A DNA stretch of 64,000 nucleotides from Deltaproteobacteria bacterium (GTDB lineage Bacteria > JADJOY01), in assembly GCA_016713535.1 (NCBI GenBank), contig JADJOY010000013.1:5684-69683 (forward strand). Reading direction: 5' to 3'. A model generated the notes under the pieces. It was given only the letters and a program-made list of their open reading frames with translations. It was not told the DNA's origin and ran no database searches. How positions within the stretch are numbered: the stretch's first letter is position 1; every line of letters begins with the position of its first letter. Shown here in pieces: positions 20,623-29,712 of the stretch. Both the position numbers and the translations under genes were made by a program.

Positions 20623-21788
20623 TCGCCGAGCAGGCCGCGATCGAGCGGGAACGCGAGCGCCTCGCCACCCATCCGGTGGCTCACCTCGATGGCGGTGCAG
20701 AGCTCCTGGTCGATGCGCCCGCCCTCGACGCCGTAGCGCACGTCGCTGCGCCCGGCGCGGATCGCCCGCACCAGCTCCATCAGCGAGCACGCGACGCCGA
20801 TGTGATCGTCGTCGAAGGGCAGGTCCGCGAACGGGTTCTCCCAGCGGATCGGCGCGCCTCCCACCGGCCGCGCCACCAGCGCCGCGAGCGCCCGGGCGCC
20901 CTCGCCGAGGTCGTTCCACTCCCACTCGACCCGTACTTCTTCCTGACCCGTGCGATCAGCGTCGAAGCGCCAGTAGTGCTCGTTCGAGCCGAACCCGCCG
21001 GCGCCGTAGAAGCGCAAGGAGCGCGCGCCCCGGATCGGCGCGTCGTAGCAGATCGAGGTGTAGTGGTAGAGGCTCACCGTGCCCCACGCGTGCTCGAGCC
21101 AGCCCCACCACCAGCGCTCGTCCTCGCGTGCCGGGTTGCCGTCCCACTTCGAGGGGTGCGGCCACACCTTCACGGTGCGCTCCATCCCGCGCACGCGCTG
21201 CACCGGGTTCGAGAAGCCGGCGAGCATGCGGAGCTGGCTCATGCCGTGGTAGCGGAATCCCCAGTAGTCGTTCTCGACGGTGACGATCTCGCCGAAGAGC
21301 CCATCGCTCACGAGCTGCGTCTTCATCTGCTCGACCGGGAACAGGAAGTTCTGCTCGGCGACCTGCACAGGCAGGTCCTTCTCGGCCACGAGCTGCACGA
21401 TCGCGTCGCACTCCCGGAGCCGCGACGAGAGCGGCGTCTCGAGCAGGAGCGGGATCCCGAAGTCGAGGGCGCGCAGCGCGGCGATGCCGTTCATCCCGTA
21501 GCTCACGCACACGATGAGCAGGTCGGGGCGCGTCTTCTCGATCAGCTCGTCGATCGAATCGAAGGCGGCGCACTCGTAGGGCTCGGCCACCACCTGCGCG
21601 CGCGCCTCGTGGCGCCCCGCCACCCCCACCAGCTCGAGCTCGTCGCCGAGGGCGCGGACGATCGGCGCGTAGAAGTGGAGCGCGCGCTTGCCGGGGCCCC
21701 AGATCCCCACGCGCAGCGGGGCGGGTCGACCGCTTCGCCGCTGCCGACGCAGCCGGGTCACCTGGGCGTGGAGATCGATCGTCGACAT
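20613..21788 (-). CDS. Gfo/Idh/MocA-family oxidoreductase
   Basis: A 391-residue NAD(P)-dependent sugar or cyclitol dehydrogenase homologue. The N-terminal Rossmann fold begins PLRVGIWGPGKRALHFYAP. The E-x-P segment that usually carries the catalytic region reads LLLETPLSS, where family members have EKP, so the usual lysine is absent. An aberrant active site or non-catalytic role is possible. The C-terminal beta-sheet domain contains YHYTSICYDAP. It overlaps the flippase gene by 10 bp, forming an operon, and may act in surface polysaccharide synthesis or modification. Confidence 0.8.
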   Translation of the reverse strand: MSTIDLHAQVTRLRRQRRSGRPAPLRVGIWGPGKRALHFYAPIVRALGDELELVGVAGRHEARAQVVAEPYECAAFDSIDELIEKTRPDLLIVCVSYGMNGIAALRALDFGIPLLLETPLSSRLRECDAIVQLVAEKDLPVQVAEQNFLFPVEQMKTQLVSDGLFGEIVTVENDYWGFRYHGMSQLRMLAGFSNPVQRVRGMERTVKVWPHPSKWDGNPAREDERWWWGWLEHAWGTVSLYHYTSICYDAPIRGARSLRFYGAGGFGSNEHYWRFDADRTGQEEVRVEWEWNDLGEGARALAALVARPVGGAPIRWENPFADLPFDDDHIGVACSLMELVRAIRAGRSDVRYGVEGGRIDQELCTAIEVSHRMGGEALAFPLDRGLLGEWD

Positions 21789-22001
21789 GAGCCACCGCGT
21801 CGCGTGAGGAGTGCCGCCGACTCTAGCAAATCGACGACGGCGGGGAGCGGGGGCGTTCCGGACAGGGATCGACGGAAGTGACGGTGTCGCGGCAGCGCGT
21901 ATCGCCGGGCGCGCGGCGCGCGCCCCTCCGGACCGGTCGAGATCGCTTCGATTCCCGGCTGGAGCGCGCCCGCTCCGTTGGGCGCCAGCGCGAAAACGAG
22001 G

Positions 22002-22035
22002 GATGGCCCCGGCTGGAAACCCAGCCGGGGCCATC
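22002..22035 (-). terminator. Rho-independent-like terminator after amtB
   Basis: A perfect 15-bp stem (GATGGCCCCGGCTGG and its complement) with a 4-nt loop lies 41 bases downstream of the amtB stop. Read on the minus strand it is followed within six bases by TTTT. This fits termination of the amtB transcript. A second hairpin of the dispersed TGGAG...CCAG type lies next to it at about 21960-21990. Confidence 0.65.
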
Positions 22036-22075
22036 GATACGACGGAGAGGGAGGAGGAAAGAGGAGGGCTCGGAT

Positions 22076-23572
22076 TCAGTAGTTGTAGCCAACCTCGCCG
22101 TGCTCGTTGAGGTCGAGTCCCTGGCGCTCGGTGTCCGTCTCGGCGCGCAGGCCGATGACCTTCTTGATCACGGTGGCGATCACCACCGTCGCCACGACCG
22201 ACATGACGACCGTGAGGATCATCGCCTTGAGCTGCTCCAGCCACAGCCCGTGCCCGACCACGTCCTTGAGGTTCGTGGCGAGGTTCGGGTTGGACTCGAC
22301 GTTCGCGAAGATGCCGGTGACGAAGGCGCCCAGCGTTCCGCCCACGGCGTGGACGCCGAACGTATCGAGCGCGTCGTCGTACCCGAACTTGGCCTTGAGC
22401 TTGGTGCACGCGAGGAACGGCACCACGCCGGCGAGGATGCCGATGATCACCGCCGAGCCCGGCGTCACGAAGCCGCACGCCGGCGTGATCACGACGAGAC
22501 CGGCGACCGCGCCCGAGCAGAAGCCGAGGATCGAGGGCTTTCCCTTCTCGACGTACTCGATCATGCCCCACGTGAACGCCGCCACCGCCGCCGCGAGCGT
22601 GGTGGTGGTGAACGCGTTGGCCGCCACACCGTCCGCCGCCACCGCGCTGCCTGCGTTGAAGCCGTACCAGCCCACCCACAGCATCCCGGTGCCGACCATG
22701 CACAGCACCATGCTGTGCGGCAGCATCGGCTCTTTACCGAACCCGATCCGGGGTCCGAGCATCAGGCACAGCACCAGCGCCGACCAGCCCGACGACATGT
22801 GCACGACGGTGCCGCCGGCGAAGTCGATGGACTTCACCACGGCCGCCGAGTTCCACACGCCGTTCATCAGGCCGTCGATGCCCCACACCATGTGCGCGAG
22901 CGGGAAGTAGACGACGAGCATCCAGGCCGCCACGAACACCAGCACGGCCAGGTAGCGCATGCGCTCGGCGATGGCGCCGATGATGAGCGCGGGGGTGATG
23001 ATCGCGAACATCATCTGGTACATCGCGAAGACGTTGTGGGAGACCCAATACGAGTAGTTCGTGTTGGGTGCGGAGTCGACGCCGCGCAGGAACATGTGTG
23101 TCAGGCCGCCGAGGATCGGCGTCCCCTTCGCGAACACGAAGCTGTAGCCGACCGCCCACCACAGGATCGTCACCAGCCCGGCGATCCCCAGGCACTGGGC
23201 CAGCACCGACAGCACGTTCTTGGTTCGCACCAGGCCGCCGTAGAAAAGCGCGAGCCCCGGCAGCGTCATGAACAGCACCAGCGCCGCCGACGTCATCATC
23301 CAGCCGTTGTGGCCGGGGCCGGCGCCGGCGACCTTCGAGGTCACGGTCGCGTCGGCCGCGTCGGCGCCGCGCGCGCCGTTGTTCACGTACGCCTCGAGGT
23401 CGGCGATGCGCTGCTCCACGCTCGGCTCACTCTTGGCGGGCGCATCCTCGGCGCGCGCCACGCTCCCCAGGAAACCGGACGCGAGCACCGCGCCGAGCAC
23501 CAGTACCCACGTCGCTCGCAAGAAACCCTGGCCGACTGGCCCGGATCGGTATCGAGACATCGTCGCCGCCAT
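22076..23572 (-). CDS. amtB: Ammonium transporter AmtB
   Basis: Inner-membrane ammonium channel of the Amt/Rh family, 498 residues. A signal peptide (to about residue 40) and a periplasmic linker precede 11 membrane segments. Diagnostic stretches are ALFYGGLVRTKNVLSVL, the conserved twin-histidine regions (FGVHAVGGTLGA for the second), DFAGGTVVHMSSG and GFNAGSAVAADG. The C-terminus HGEVGYNY is the tail that PII/GlnK proteins contact in other bacteria, yet no glnK gene lies next to it. The ATG at 23572 is preceded by AAAGGGG. A sigma-54 promoter lies about 100 bp upstream. Confidence 0.96.
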   Translation of the reverse strand: MAATMSRYRSGPVGQGFLRATWVLVLGAVLASGFLGSVARAEDAPAKSEPSVEQRIADLEAYVNNGARGADAADATVTSKVAGAGPGHNGWMMTSAALVLFMTLPGLALFYGGLVRTKNVLSVLAQCLGIAGLVTILWWAVGYSFVFAKGTPILGGLTHMFLRGVDSAPNTNYSYWVSHNVFAMYQMMFAIITPALIIGAIAERMRYLAVLVFVAAWMLVVYFPLAHMVWGIDGLMNGVWNSAAVVKSIDFAGGTVVHMSSGWSALVLCLMLGPRIGFGKEPMLPHSMVLCMVGTGMLWVGWYGFNAGSAVAADGVAANAFTTTTLAAAVAAFTWGMIEYVEKGKPSILGFCSGAVAGLVVITPACGFVTPGSAVIIGILAGVVPFLACTKLKAKFGYDDALDTFGVHAVGGTLGAFVTGIFANVESNPNLATNLKDVVGHGLWLEQLKAMILTVVMSVVATVVIATVIKKVIGLRAETDTERQGLDLNEHGEVGYNY

Positions 23573-23680
23573 CGAAAGCCCCTTTCCGCTGTGAGGTCCC
23601 CCGGACCTCAGGTCCGTACCGCCGTCACGCTTCGACTCATCCCCCAGCCCACGCGCGATCGCGAGAGCCGACGCCCCGTT

Positions 23681-23697
23681 GGGCAAGTTCCGTACCA
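23681..23697 (-). promoter_or_regulatory. Sigma-54 (-24/-12) promoter of amtB
   Basis: Read on the minus strand the site is TGGTACGGAACTTGCCC, against the consensus TGGCACG-N4-TTGCW. The GG and GC dinucleotides are exactly 10 bp apart. Predicted transcription starts near 23671 and leaves a leader of about 100 nt before amtB. Nitrogen-controlled RpoN/NtrC expression is what is known for amtB in proteobacteria. Upstream NtrC sites were not identified. The rest of the 403-bp gap (23573-23975) shows no gene. Confidence 0.7.
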
Positions 23698-23975
23698 GCG
23701 TGAAACACGCGGAAATCGCACGCTTCTCGAGAGGCGGCGAGCCGAAATGCGCCCAAGAATTCGGCATTGGTGAAAAAACGGGCAGCGCGCCGCCTAGTCA
23801 GCAGCACTCGAGCGCCGTCCGCGTCAGGCACGCCGCGGGCGAGGAGCCGTCGACTTGCCAGCGACCGGCGATCGGGGGAGAGTGGCGCCCTCGGACCCGG
23901 AAGCGGAGCCGATCCAGCGCTCCACTCGGCGCGTATCGCTCGGCGAGCGCCGCGGTCCCACCCACGAGCCACCGC

Positions 23976-25112
23976 GTGCCGATCGCGATCCCGTTCCACC
24001 GCAGCCACCATGGCCCGCGCGAGGCGGAGGCGGTGCGCGAGGTGATCGCCTCCGGGCACACCGGCGGCGGCGGCGCGGTGGGTGCGAGAGTCGAGAGGGT
24101 GCTCCGCGAGCTGCTCGGAGTCCGCCACGCGCTTCTGACCACGAGCTGCACGCACGCCATGGAGGCGTGCCTGCTCGCGCTCGGCGTCGGGCCGGGCGAC
24201 GAGGTCATCGTCCCGGGCTTCCTGTACGTGTCGCTCGCCGCGGCGGTGGCGCGGCAAGGCGCGCGGCCGGTGTTCGTCGACGTCGAGCCCGAGCGGCTCG
24301 GGCTCGATCCCGCGGCCACCGAAGCCGCGATCGGTCCGCGCACCCGCGCGATCTTCGCCGTCCACTACGGTGGCATGGCGTGCCGCATCGACGCGCTCCT
24401 CGCGAGCGGCGCGCGCCACCGGATCCCAGTGATCGAGGACGCGGCGCAGGCGTTCCACTCGGCCGCGGCGAACGGACGCGCGCTCGGTTCGCTCGGCCGC
24501 GCCGGCTGCATGAGCTTCCACGAGACCAAGAACGTGAGCGCGGGAGAGGGCGGCGCGCTGTTCACCGACGACGACGCTCTCGCGCGCGCGGCGGAGACCA
24601 TCCGCGACAAGGGCACCGACCGGGCCGCGGCCGTGCGCGGCGAGATCGCTCACTACACCTGGGTGAGCCCGGGCTCGAGCTTCACGCTCTCGGAGGTGTT
24701 GGCGGCGATCCTCGAGGTGCAGCTCGGCGCGCGCGACGAGATCCTGCGCGAGCGCGAGCGCGTCGCCGCCGCTTACCGCACGCTGCTGGTACCGCTCGCC
24801 GCCCGCCACGAGCTCGAGCTGGCTCCGGAGCCGGCCCCCGGCGAGCGCTTCAACCGCCACATCGTCCACGTGCTGATTCCGCGCGGCCTCGATCGCGACG
24901 CGATCGGACGCGGCATGCGCGCGCGCGGCGTCCAGGTCACCGCTCACTTCCAGACCCTCCACGACTCGCCGTACATGCGCCAGACCTGGCCCGGCGAGCC
25001 GCCGCATCTGCCGGTGACCGCCGACACCTGCACCCGACTCCTGCGGCTGCCGATCTATCCGTCGCTCGGCGACGCCGACGTCGAGCGTGTCGTCGCGGCG
25101 CTCGCGGCCTAG
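23976..25112 (+). CDS. DegT/DnrJ/EryC1 aminotransferase, WecE/RffA-like
   Basis: PLP-dependent sugar aminotransferase, 378 residues, the same length as RffA/WecE (dTDP-4-amino-4,6-dideoxygalactose transaminase). It shares IPFHRSHHG at the start, LTTSCTHAMEA, VIEDAAQAFHS, and the lysine-containing GCMSFHETKNVSAGEGG that forms the Schiff base. RDKGTDRAA and YTWVSPGSSF complete the pattern. The probable product is a 4-amino-deoxysugar nucleotide for O-antigen or similar glycans, which agrees with the nearby flippase and MocA genes. GTG at 23976 was chosen since homology starts there. The longer open frame upstream is probably non-coding. Confidence 0.88.
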   Translation: MPIAIPFHRSHHGPREAEAVREVIASGHTGGGGAVGARVERVLRELLGVRHALLTTSCTHAMEACLLALGVGPGDEVIVPGFLYVSLAAAVARQGARPVFVDVEPERLGLDPAATEAAIGPRTRAIFAVHYGGMACRIDALLASGARHRIPVIEDAAQAFHSAAANGRALGSLGRAGCMSFHETKNVSAGEGGALFTDDDALARAAETIRDKGTDRAAAVRGEIAHYTWVSPGSSFTLSEVLAAILEVQLGARDEILRERERVAAAYRTLLVPLAARHELELAPEPAPGERFNRHIVHVLIPRGLDRDAIGRGMRARGVQVTAHFQTLHDSPYMRQTWPGEPPHLPVTADTCTRLLRLPIYPSLGDADVERVVAALAA

Positions 25113-25153
25113 CTCGACGACGCGCGCTCGAGCTCCGGACTCCCGAGGCGGCG

Positions 25154-25534
25154 TTGACCGAGGCCAGACCGTCCCGCAACCACACCGTGGCGACGCTCCT
25201 GGTGATCGGGGCGGGGCTCGCGATCCTGGGCCTGATCAACGTGGCGATCGGCCGCGAGAAGGCGGCCGAGCACGGCCGGACGCTGGCTTCGATCGAGGCG
25301 CGCGCCGACGACCCCAGCACCGACGTCACCGCGCGCGATCTCGAGAACGCGCGCGGCAAGCGGGCGTTCTACCTCGGCGTCCAGCAGGCCGGCTGGTGGC
25401 TGGTGGCGGGCGGGCTCGCGCTCACCGGCGTCGCCTGCACCGCGACCTGGTTGGGGGTGCGCTTCGACGCGCGCGTCACGGCGCGTAGCGTCACGCCGCC
25501 CGCGAGCGCCGATCGGCGTTCCACGTTAGGATAA
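25154..25534 (+). CDS. Small membrane protein, two predicted helices
   Basis: A 126-residue protein of unknown function. Hydrophobic segments are VATLLVIGAGLAILGLINVA near the start and WWLVAGGLALTGVACTATWL later, separated by a charged, probably periplasmic or cytoplasmic loop of about 40 residues. TTG at 25154 is a guess; an internal GTG is possible. It is the first of four small genes running in one direction to 26624. Confidence 0.5.
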   Translation: MTEARPSRNHTVATLLVIGAGLAILGLINVAIGREKAAEHGRTLASIEARADDPSTDVTARDLENARGKRAFYLGVQQAGWWLVAGGLALTGVACTATWLGVRFDARVTARSVTPPASADRRSTLG

Positions 25535-25562
25535 AGGCTCGTCGCACGCGGGCGCCGAACTC

Positions 25563-25718
25563 GTGACCGAGCCGGAACGAACCCTGGTCGAACCCACGCC
25601 GGACGCCGCGGCGCGGAGCCCGGCGCGGCGCCCCTCCCTGGGCGGTCCGGAGCGGCTCGCGCTCGCCATCTACGGCGCTTGCCTGACGCTGGTCCTGGTC
25701 CTCTATCACTTCCAGTGA
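25563..25718 (+). CDS. Very small single-helix membrane protein
   Basis: A 51-residue open frame starting with GTG. An acidic and proline-rich first half is followed by one hydrophobic segment ending LYHFQ. It lies 28 bp after the previous small gene and 7 bp before the next, so it fits the operon. There are no homologies I recognise. Confidence 0.4.
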   Translation: MTEPERTLVEPTPDAAARSPARRPSLGGPERLALAIYGACLTLVLVLYHFQ

Positions 25719-25725
25719 GTGAGCC

Positions 25726-26280
25726 ATGAAGCTCGATGTGTTCGCGGCGCGGCGGCGCAACCAACCCGAGCAGGATCCCCACGGCGGTGCCTCGAAGGAG
25801 CGCCGGGACGACGGCGAGAGCGACGAGCCCAAGTCGTGGGGCGACCGTCTCAAGAAGTTCGCCGAGGTCCTGAACCAGCCGATCGGCCAAGGCGCGAAAG
25901 CCGACGAGAAGGCCAGAGCCAAGGGACGCGAGGGACACGACGGACCGCCCCGCAAGCCGGAGAAGCCGATGTCCTGGGCCGAGGAGATGGGCATGGTGGT
26001 CCCCGCCAAGCCCGCCGACGCCAAGGCGCGCCAGGAAGCCGACGACGCCATCGCGCAGGGCACCTACCACCTGAAGCGCGGCAATCGCGAGCAGGACGTA
26101 CGGAAGAAGATCCAGTGCTTCGAGGAGGCGCTCGCCGACTTCCAGAAGCTCAAGGCGCTGGTGCCGAACGACCCGAGCGTGGCGAAGCAAGTCGAGATGG
26201 TCGAGCGCGGACTCACCGAGCTGCGGGCGGCGTACGAACGCTACCGCGCGGCCAACCCGGAAGGCCCGAGCAAGCCGTGA
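25726..26280 (+). CDS. Hydrophilic protein of unknown function, TPR-like helices
   Basis: A 184-residue soluble protein. The first 90 residues are charged and low-complexity. The rest is helical, with RKKIQCFEEALADFQKLKALVPNDP resembling a tetratricopeptide-type helix pair. ATG is preceded by a GAGTGAG stretch that overlaps the end of the previous small gene. It may interact with its small membrane-protein neighbours. No family recognised. Confidence 0.55.
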   Translation: MKLDVFAARRRNQPEQDPHGGASKERRDDGESDEPKSWGDRLKKFAEVLNQPIGQGAKADEKARAKGREGHDGPPRKPEKPMSWAEEMGMVVPAKPADAKARQEADDAIAQGTYHLKRGNREQDVRKKIQCFEEALADFQKLKALVPNDPSVAKQVEMVERGLTELRAAYERYRAANPEGPSKP

Positions 26281-26354
26281 CCGGCGCGCGACCGCGCGCG
26301 TTCGTTGACTCCGCGCCGATCGTGACCACGTTTCGCGGCGTGGAGGAACGAGTC

Positions 26355-26624
26355 ATGACGACCTGGACGTACGAACGACGCTCTCTCGGACCGCCCGTCT
26401 CGTGGCGAGCCTATCTGCCCGGCGTGGCGCTGATCTCGTTCGCGATCTTGGTGCTGGTGGTGCCCGAGATCCTCGCGGCGCTGGTCGCGGCGATGCTGTT
26501 CACCGCCGGCCTCGCGGCGCTCGGCCTCGCGTGGAAGCTGCGTCACACCCCCACCTACACGGTGGAGGCCAAGCCGATCGAGCCGCTCGTCGACCCCGTG
26601 ATCGAGATGTTCCGGCGGATGTGA
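26355..26624 (+). CDS. Small two-helix membrane protein
   Basis: An 89-residue protein with two adjacent hydrophobic segments (YLPGVALISFAILVLVVPEI and LVAAMLFTAGLAALGLAW) and a short polar tail. The ATG is supported by GGAGG eight bases upstream. It closes the small-gene cluster. Function unknown. Confidence 0.55.
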   Translation: MTTWTYERRSLGPPVSWRAYLPGVALISFAILVLVVPEILAALVAAMLFTAGLAALGLAWKLRHTPTYTVEAKPIEPLVDPVIEMFRRM

Positions 26625-26691
26625 GCGCGATCCGGCCGGCGGACGTACGGAACTCGGCCGGATCGGCGAGGTAGCGCCAGCGCCCCTCCCC

Positions 26692-26838
26692 CTGGAGTGC
26701 GCCCGCTCCGTCGGGCGCCAGGAAACGCTGCCGTCCGTGCAGATCGCCGGCGGGCCAGCGAAGCGCCGCGGGGGGGCGGAGCCCCCCGCGCTACGAAAGC
26801 CATCGTAGCGACGGGGGTTCCATCCCCCGTCGCCGGGC
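26692..26838. repeat. Cluster of three dispersed hairpins in a 375-bp gap
   Basis: The gap 26625-26999 contains no gene. It carries CCTGG...CGCCC-loop-GGGCG-CCAGG (also near 21960 and 47273), then a GCGGGGGG/CCCCCCGC stem, then CGACGGGGG/CCCCCGTCG with GTAGCGACG at its edge. The last two are the 6357-6418 pair in inverted order. The remainder up to recR shows nothing recognisable. Confidence 0.65.
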
Positions 26839-26999
26839 ATGCGCGGCTTCCGTGAGCGACCCAGATGGAACGGTTCGCAGCCTCGGCGCGCCGCCACGAG
26901 CGCAAGCCGAGCACCTCGGGGGCGGGACCCGCCGGGATTGCGGCGCCGACGGAGCGGCGCCCTCCAGGGGGCGGGGGGCTCGAAAAGACCCCGGGAAAC

Positions 27000-27596
27000 T
27001 CAGAACTCGCGGCGGCCGCTCAGCGCGCGCTCGAGGGTCGCGGCGTCCACGTACTCCAGCTCGCTGCCGAGCGGCACGCCGTGGGCGAGCCGCGTGACCC
27101 GGACGTTCTTGTCCTTGAGCAGCCGCGCCACGTACACGGCGGTGGCCTCGCCACCCACTCCCGTACCCGTCGCGAGGATCGTCTCGGTGACGCCGGTCGC
27201 GACCACCCGCGCGACCAGCGCCTTGATGCGCAGAGCGTCCGGCCCGACGCCGTCGAGTGGCGAGAGCGCCCCACCCAGCACGTGGTAGCGGCCCCGAAAG
27301 CCACCCGAGCGCTCGAGCGCGATCAGGTCACGCGGCTGCTCGACCACGCACAGCACGCGCCCGGCGCGGTTGGGGTCGCGGCAGATCGGGCACTCGGGCT
27401 GGTCGGTGTAGAAGCCGCAGATCGGGCACGGGTGGACCTGCTGGCGCAGCTCGGCGATCGCGCTCGCGAGCGCGACCGGGTCGACGCGCTTCGAGGTGAG
27501 GATGTGGAGCGCCAGGCGTGCCGCGCTCTTCTCGCCGATGCCGGGGAGCTTCTTGAGCTCGCGAACCAGCCGCTCCAGGGCCGCCGGGAGCAGCAC
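27000..27596 (-). CDS. recR: Recombination mediator RecR
   Basis: Part of the RecFOR pathway that loads RecA on gapped DNA. It is 198 residues long, the normal length. The N-terminal helix-hairpin-helix reads LKKLPGIGEKSAARLALHIL. The zinc finger has four cysteines (CPICGFYTDQPECPIC). The Toprim domain contains LCVVEQPRDLIALERSG and HVLGGALSPLDGVGPDALRI. GTG at 27596 gives the family's usual start (VLLPAALERLVREL). It lies two bases after the SGNH gene stop and is not next to dnaX or ybaB, its common neighbours. Confidence 0.95.
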   Translation of the reverse strand: MLLPAALERLVRELKKLPGIGEKSAARLALHILTSKRVDPVALASAIAELRQQVHPCPICGFYTDQPECPICRDPNRAGRVLCVVEQPRDLIALERSGGFRGRYHVLGGALSPLDGVGPDALRIKALVARVVATGVTETILATGTGVGGEATAVYVARLLKDKNVRVTRLAHGVPLGSELEYVDAATLERALSGRREF

Positions 27597-27598
27597 GG

Positions 27599-29641
27599 TC
27601 AGGCGCTCTCCCGCGCGCCGCGAGTGGCCGACTCGCCACGCCGGCGACGGCGCAGCTCGCCCACCATCAGCGCCACCGCCAGCGCGGGAAGCGCGGCGCC
27701 GGACGCCTGCGCCCGGCCACCCGCGCCGACCTGCGCGGCGCACGAGTTCGGATCACAGTCGTTGCCGAGCCCGTCGCCGTCGGTGTCGACCTGGGACGGA
27801 TTCGCGAGGGCGACGCAGTTGTCGCAGACGTCGCCCACCTTGTCGCCGTCACCATCGGTCTGGCTGGAGTTCGAGGCGCCGGGGCAGTTGTCGCAGACGT
27901 CGCCATCACCGTCGCCGTCGCCGTCCGCCTGATTGGTGTTCGCGACGGTCTTGCAGTTGTCGCACTTGTCGCCGATGTCGTCGCCGTCGGCGTCCGCCTG
28001 GTTGGCGTTGGCCACCGTCGGGCAGTTGTCGCTCGCGTCCGGGACGCCGTCGTTGTCGGTGTCCTTCTGGAGCAGACCCGAGGACACCCAGCGGCTGTAG
28101 ATGGTGTTCGCCATCAGGTTGTAGCCAGCGCAGTTGGGGTGGTTCCAGTGCGCCTCGCTCGACGCGATCAGCGCCGTGGCCCAGTTCGCCTGCGCCGTGA
28201 AGTCGCCCCACACGTTCGCGTAAGGAACCAGCCAGGTGTTGGCGATGTTCGCGTAGTAAGCGTTGGGAGGATTGAAGCCCTTCATCCAGTTGTACTGGTC
28301 GGCGCGCTGGGTGTTGGACACCGGCGAGTTGGTGCTGAGCAGCACCTTGGCGCCGAGGGTGCGCGCGTAGCCCACCATGGTGGAGAGGTCGTTCGACCAC
28401 GCCGCGTACGACGTGTTGGTGAAGTAGTTGTTCTGCCCCTCCAGGATCATGACGTAAGACGGCAGCACCGAGTTGAAGGCCGACGAGAAGCGGCTCGCGC
28501 CCTCCGCCGACGTCTCGCCGGGAAACGCGAGGTTGCGCATGTCGAACGCACGCTGGTAGGTGGCCTCGATGAGCGGATCGAGACGCTTCGGATAGCCGGC
28601 GGGGTGAGCCGGGTAATCCCACGCGTTGCACTCGTCGTAGTAGCCCCAGGTGGTGCTGTCGCCGAACGCCATCATGCGATCGGCGACCAGCGCCGTGGAC
28701 GGGCGGCCGTCGAGCGGGCGCAGGTCGGCTCCCGCGAGCGAGCGGGCCCACACCGCGCCGCCCACCGCCGAGACGGCCGCGGCGAGGCGGCCGTCGAGCG
28801 AGGTCCCCGCGGTGGCGAGGTCGTCGGCGGCGAGCACCGGGTCGGCGAGGCGCCGACCCGTGACGTCATAGGCGCCGATCGTTCCGCCATCGCGGATCAC
28901 CAGCGTCGCCGCGTCGCCGCGCGCGTTGCCGCTCACCAGGTCCGGATGGATGCCGGGGGCCACGTCCTGGGGGGCCTCGATCGCGGTGCAGGCCGCGTCC
29001 GCGCAGCGCGCCAGCTCGACCACGTAGCGCAGCGGATCACCACGCATCCACGCGAGCACCGGCTGCCCGCGATCGAAGCCGATCGAGGGATGGTTGCGCA
29101 GCTTGCGGTCGCCGTACGGCACGTCGCGCGGGACCACGTCCGCGTCGCGCGCGAGCCGATCGAGGACCGCGATCACGACGTGCTCGACCGGCGTCTTCCC
29201 CGTCGACCACGCGGCGAGGATCGTGCCGTCGGCGCCGATCGCGACGTCGGGCGAATAGCCGAGGTCGCCACCACCCACCGCGCTCGCGCCGACCACGCGC
29301 CCATCGGCTCCGAGCACCGCGTGCCAGATCGTCGAGACACCGTTCACGCGCCGGCCGAACACCACGTGCACCGAGCCGTCGGCGGCCAGCGCCAGGCTGG
29401 GATGGAGGTCGTCGGCCGCCGCCGGCGCGGGCAGCCGCACCTCGGCACCGCTCGGCGCTCGCACCGCGATCCGCGCCCGCCCGTTCACCTCGACCAGCCG
29501 CGCCACCCAGCGCGGCCGCGACGCGGCCCACGCCGGGCTCGCCCACGCGAACAACACGGCCGCGACCGCGACCAGCCACAGCTCGACGCGCACCCGCCCG
29601 CGCCGAGGTTCGAATGGAGAGGGGACTCGATCGACGGCCAT
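27599..29641 (-). CDS. Exported SGNH/GDSL hydrolase with thrombospondin type-3 repeats
   Basis: A 680-residue surface or secreted protein. It has an N-terminal signal/membrane segment ([19 protein letters not shown]) and about 300 residues of beta-rich sequence. The SGNH esterase domain has block [16 protein letters not shown], block [11 protein letters not shown] and a late [14 protein letters not shown] with the catalytic histidine. Five calcium-binding type-3 repeats follow (pattern [15 protein letters not shown]). The C-terminus has a hydrophobic helix and RRRRRG, resembling the MYXO-CTERM style sorting tail, suggesting surface anchoring. Substrate unknown, possibly an acylated polysaccharide. 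Confidence 0.82.
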   Translation of the reverse strand: MAVDRVPSPFEPRRGRVRVELWLVAVAAVLFAWASPAWAASRPRWVARLVEVNGRARIAVRAPSGAEVRLPAPAAADDLHPSLALAADGSVHVVFGRRVNGVSTIWHAVLGADGRVVGASAVGGGDLGYSPDVAIGADGTILAAWSTGKTPVEHVVIAVLDRLARDADVVPRDVPYGDRKLRNHPSIGFDRGQPVLAWMRGDPLRYVVELARCADAACTAIEAPQDVAPGIHPDLVSGNARGDAATLVIRDGGTIGAYDVTGRRLADPVLAADDLATAGTSLDGRLAAAVSAVGGAVWARSLAGADLRPLDGRPSTALVADRMMAFGDSTTWGYYDECNAWDYPAHPAGYPKRLDPLIEATYQRAFDMRNLAFPGETSAEGASRFSSAFNSVLPSYVMILEGQNNYFTNTSYAAWSNDLSTMVGYARTLGAKVLLSTNSPVSNTQRADQYNWMKGFNPPNAYYANIANTWLVPYANVWGDFTAQANWATALIASSEAHWNHPNCAGYNLMANTIYSRWVSSGLLQKDTDNDGVPDASDNCPTVANANQADADGDDIGDKCDNCKTVANTNQADGDGDGDGDVCDNCPGASNSSQTDGDGDKVGDVCDNCVALANPSQVDTDGDGLGNDCDPNSCAAQVGAGGRAQASGAALPALAVALMVGELRRRRRGESATRGARESA

Positions 29642-29712
29642 GGTTCGACCCGACTCTTTCACGTCGCGATTTATCGCGGGGGAATTCAGGGAGGGACGAA
29701 AATTAACCGGGC

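Noticed and set aside
23679-23975. N-terminal extension of the WecE-like aminotransferase
   Set aside because: The extra 99 codons cover the amtB promoter and have no family similarity; the homologous start lies at the GTG 23976.
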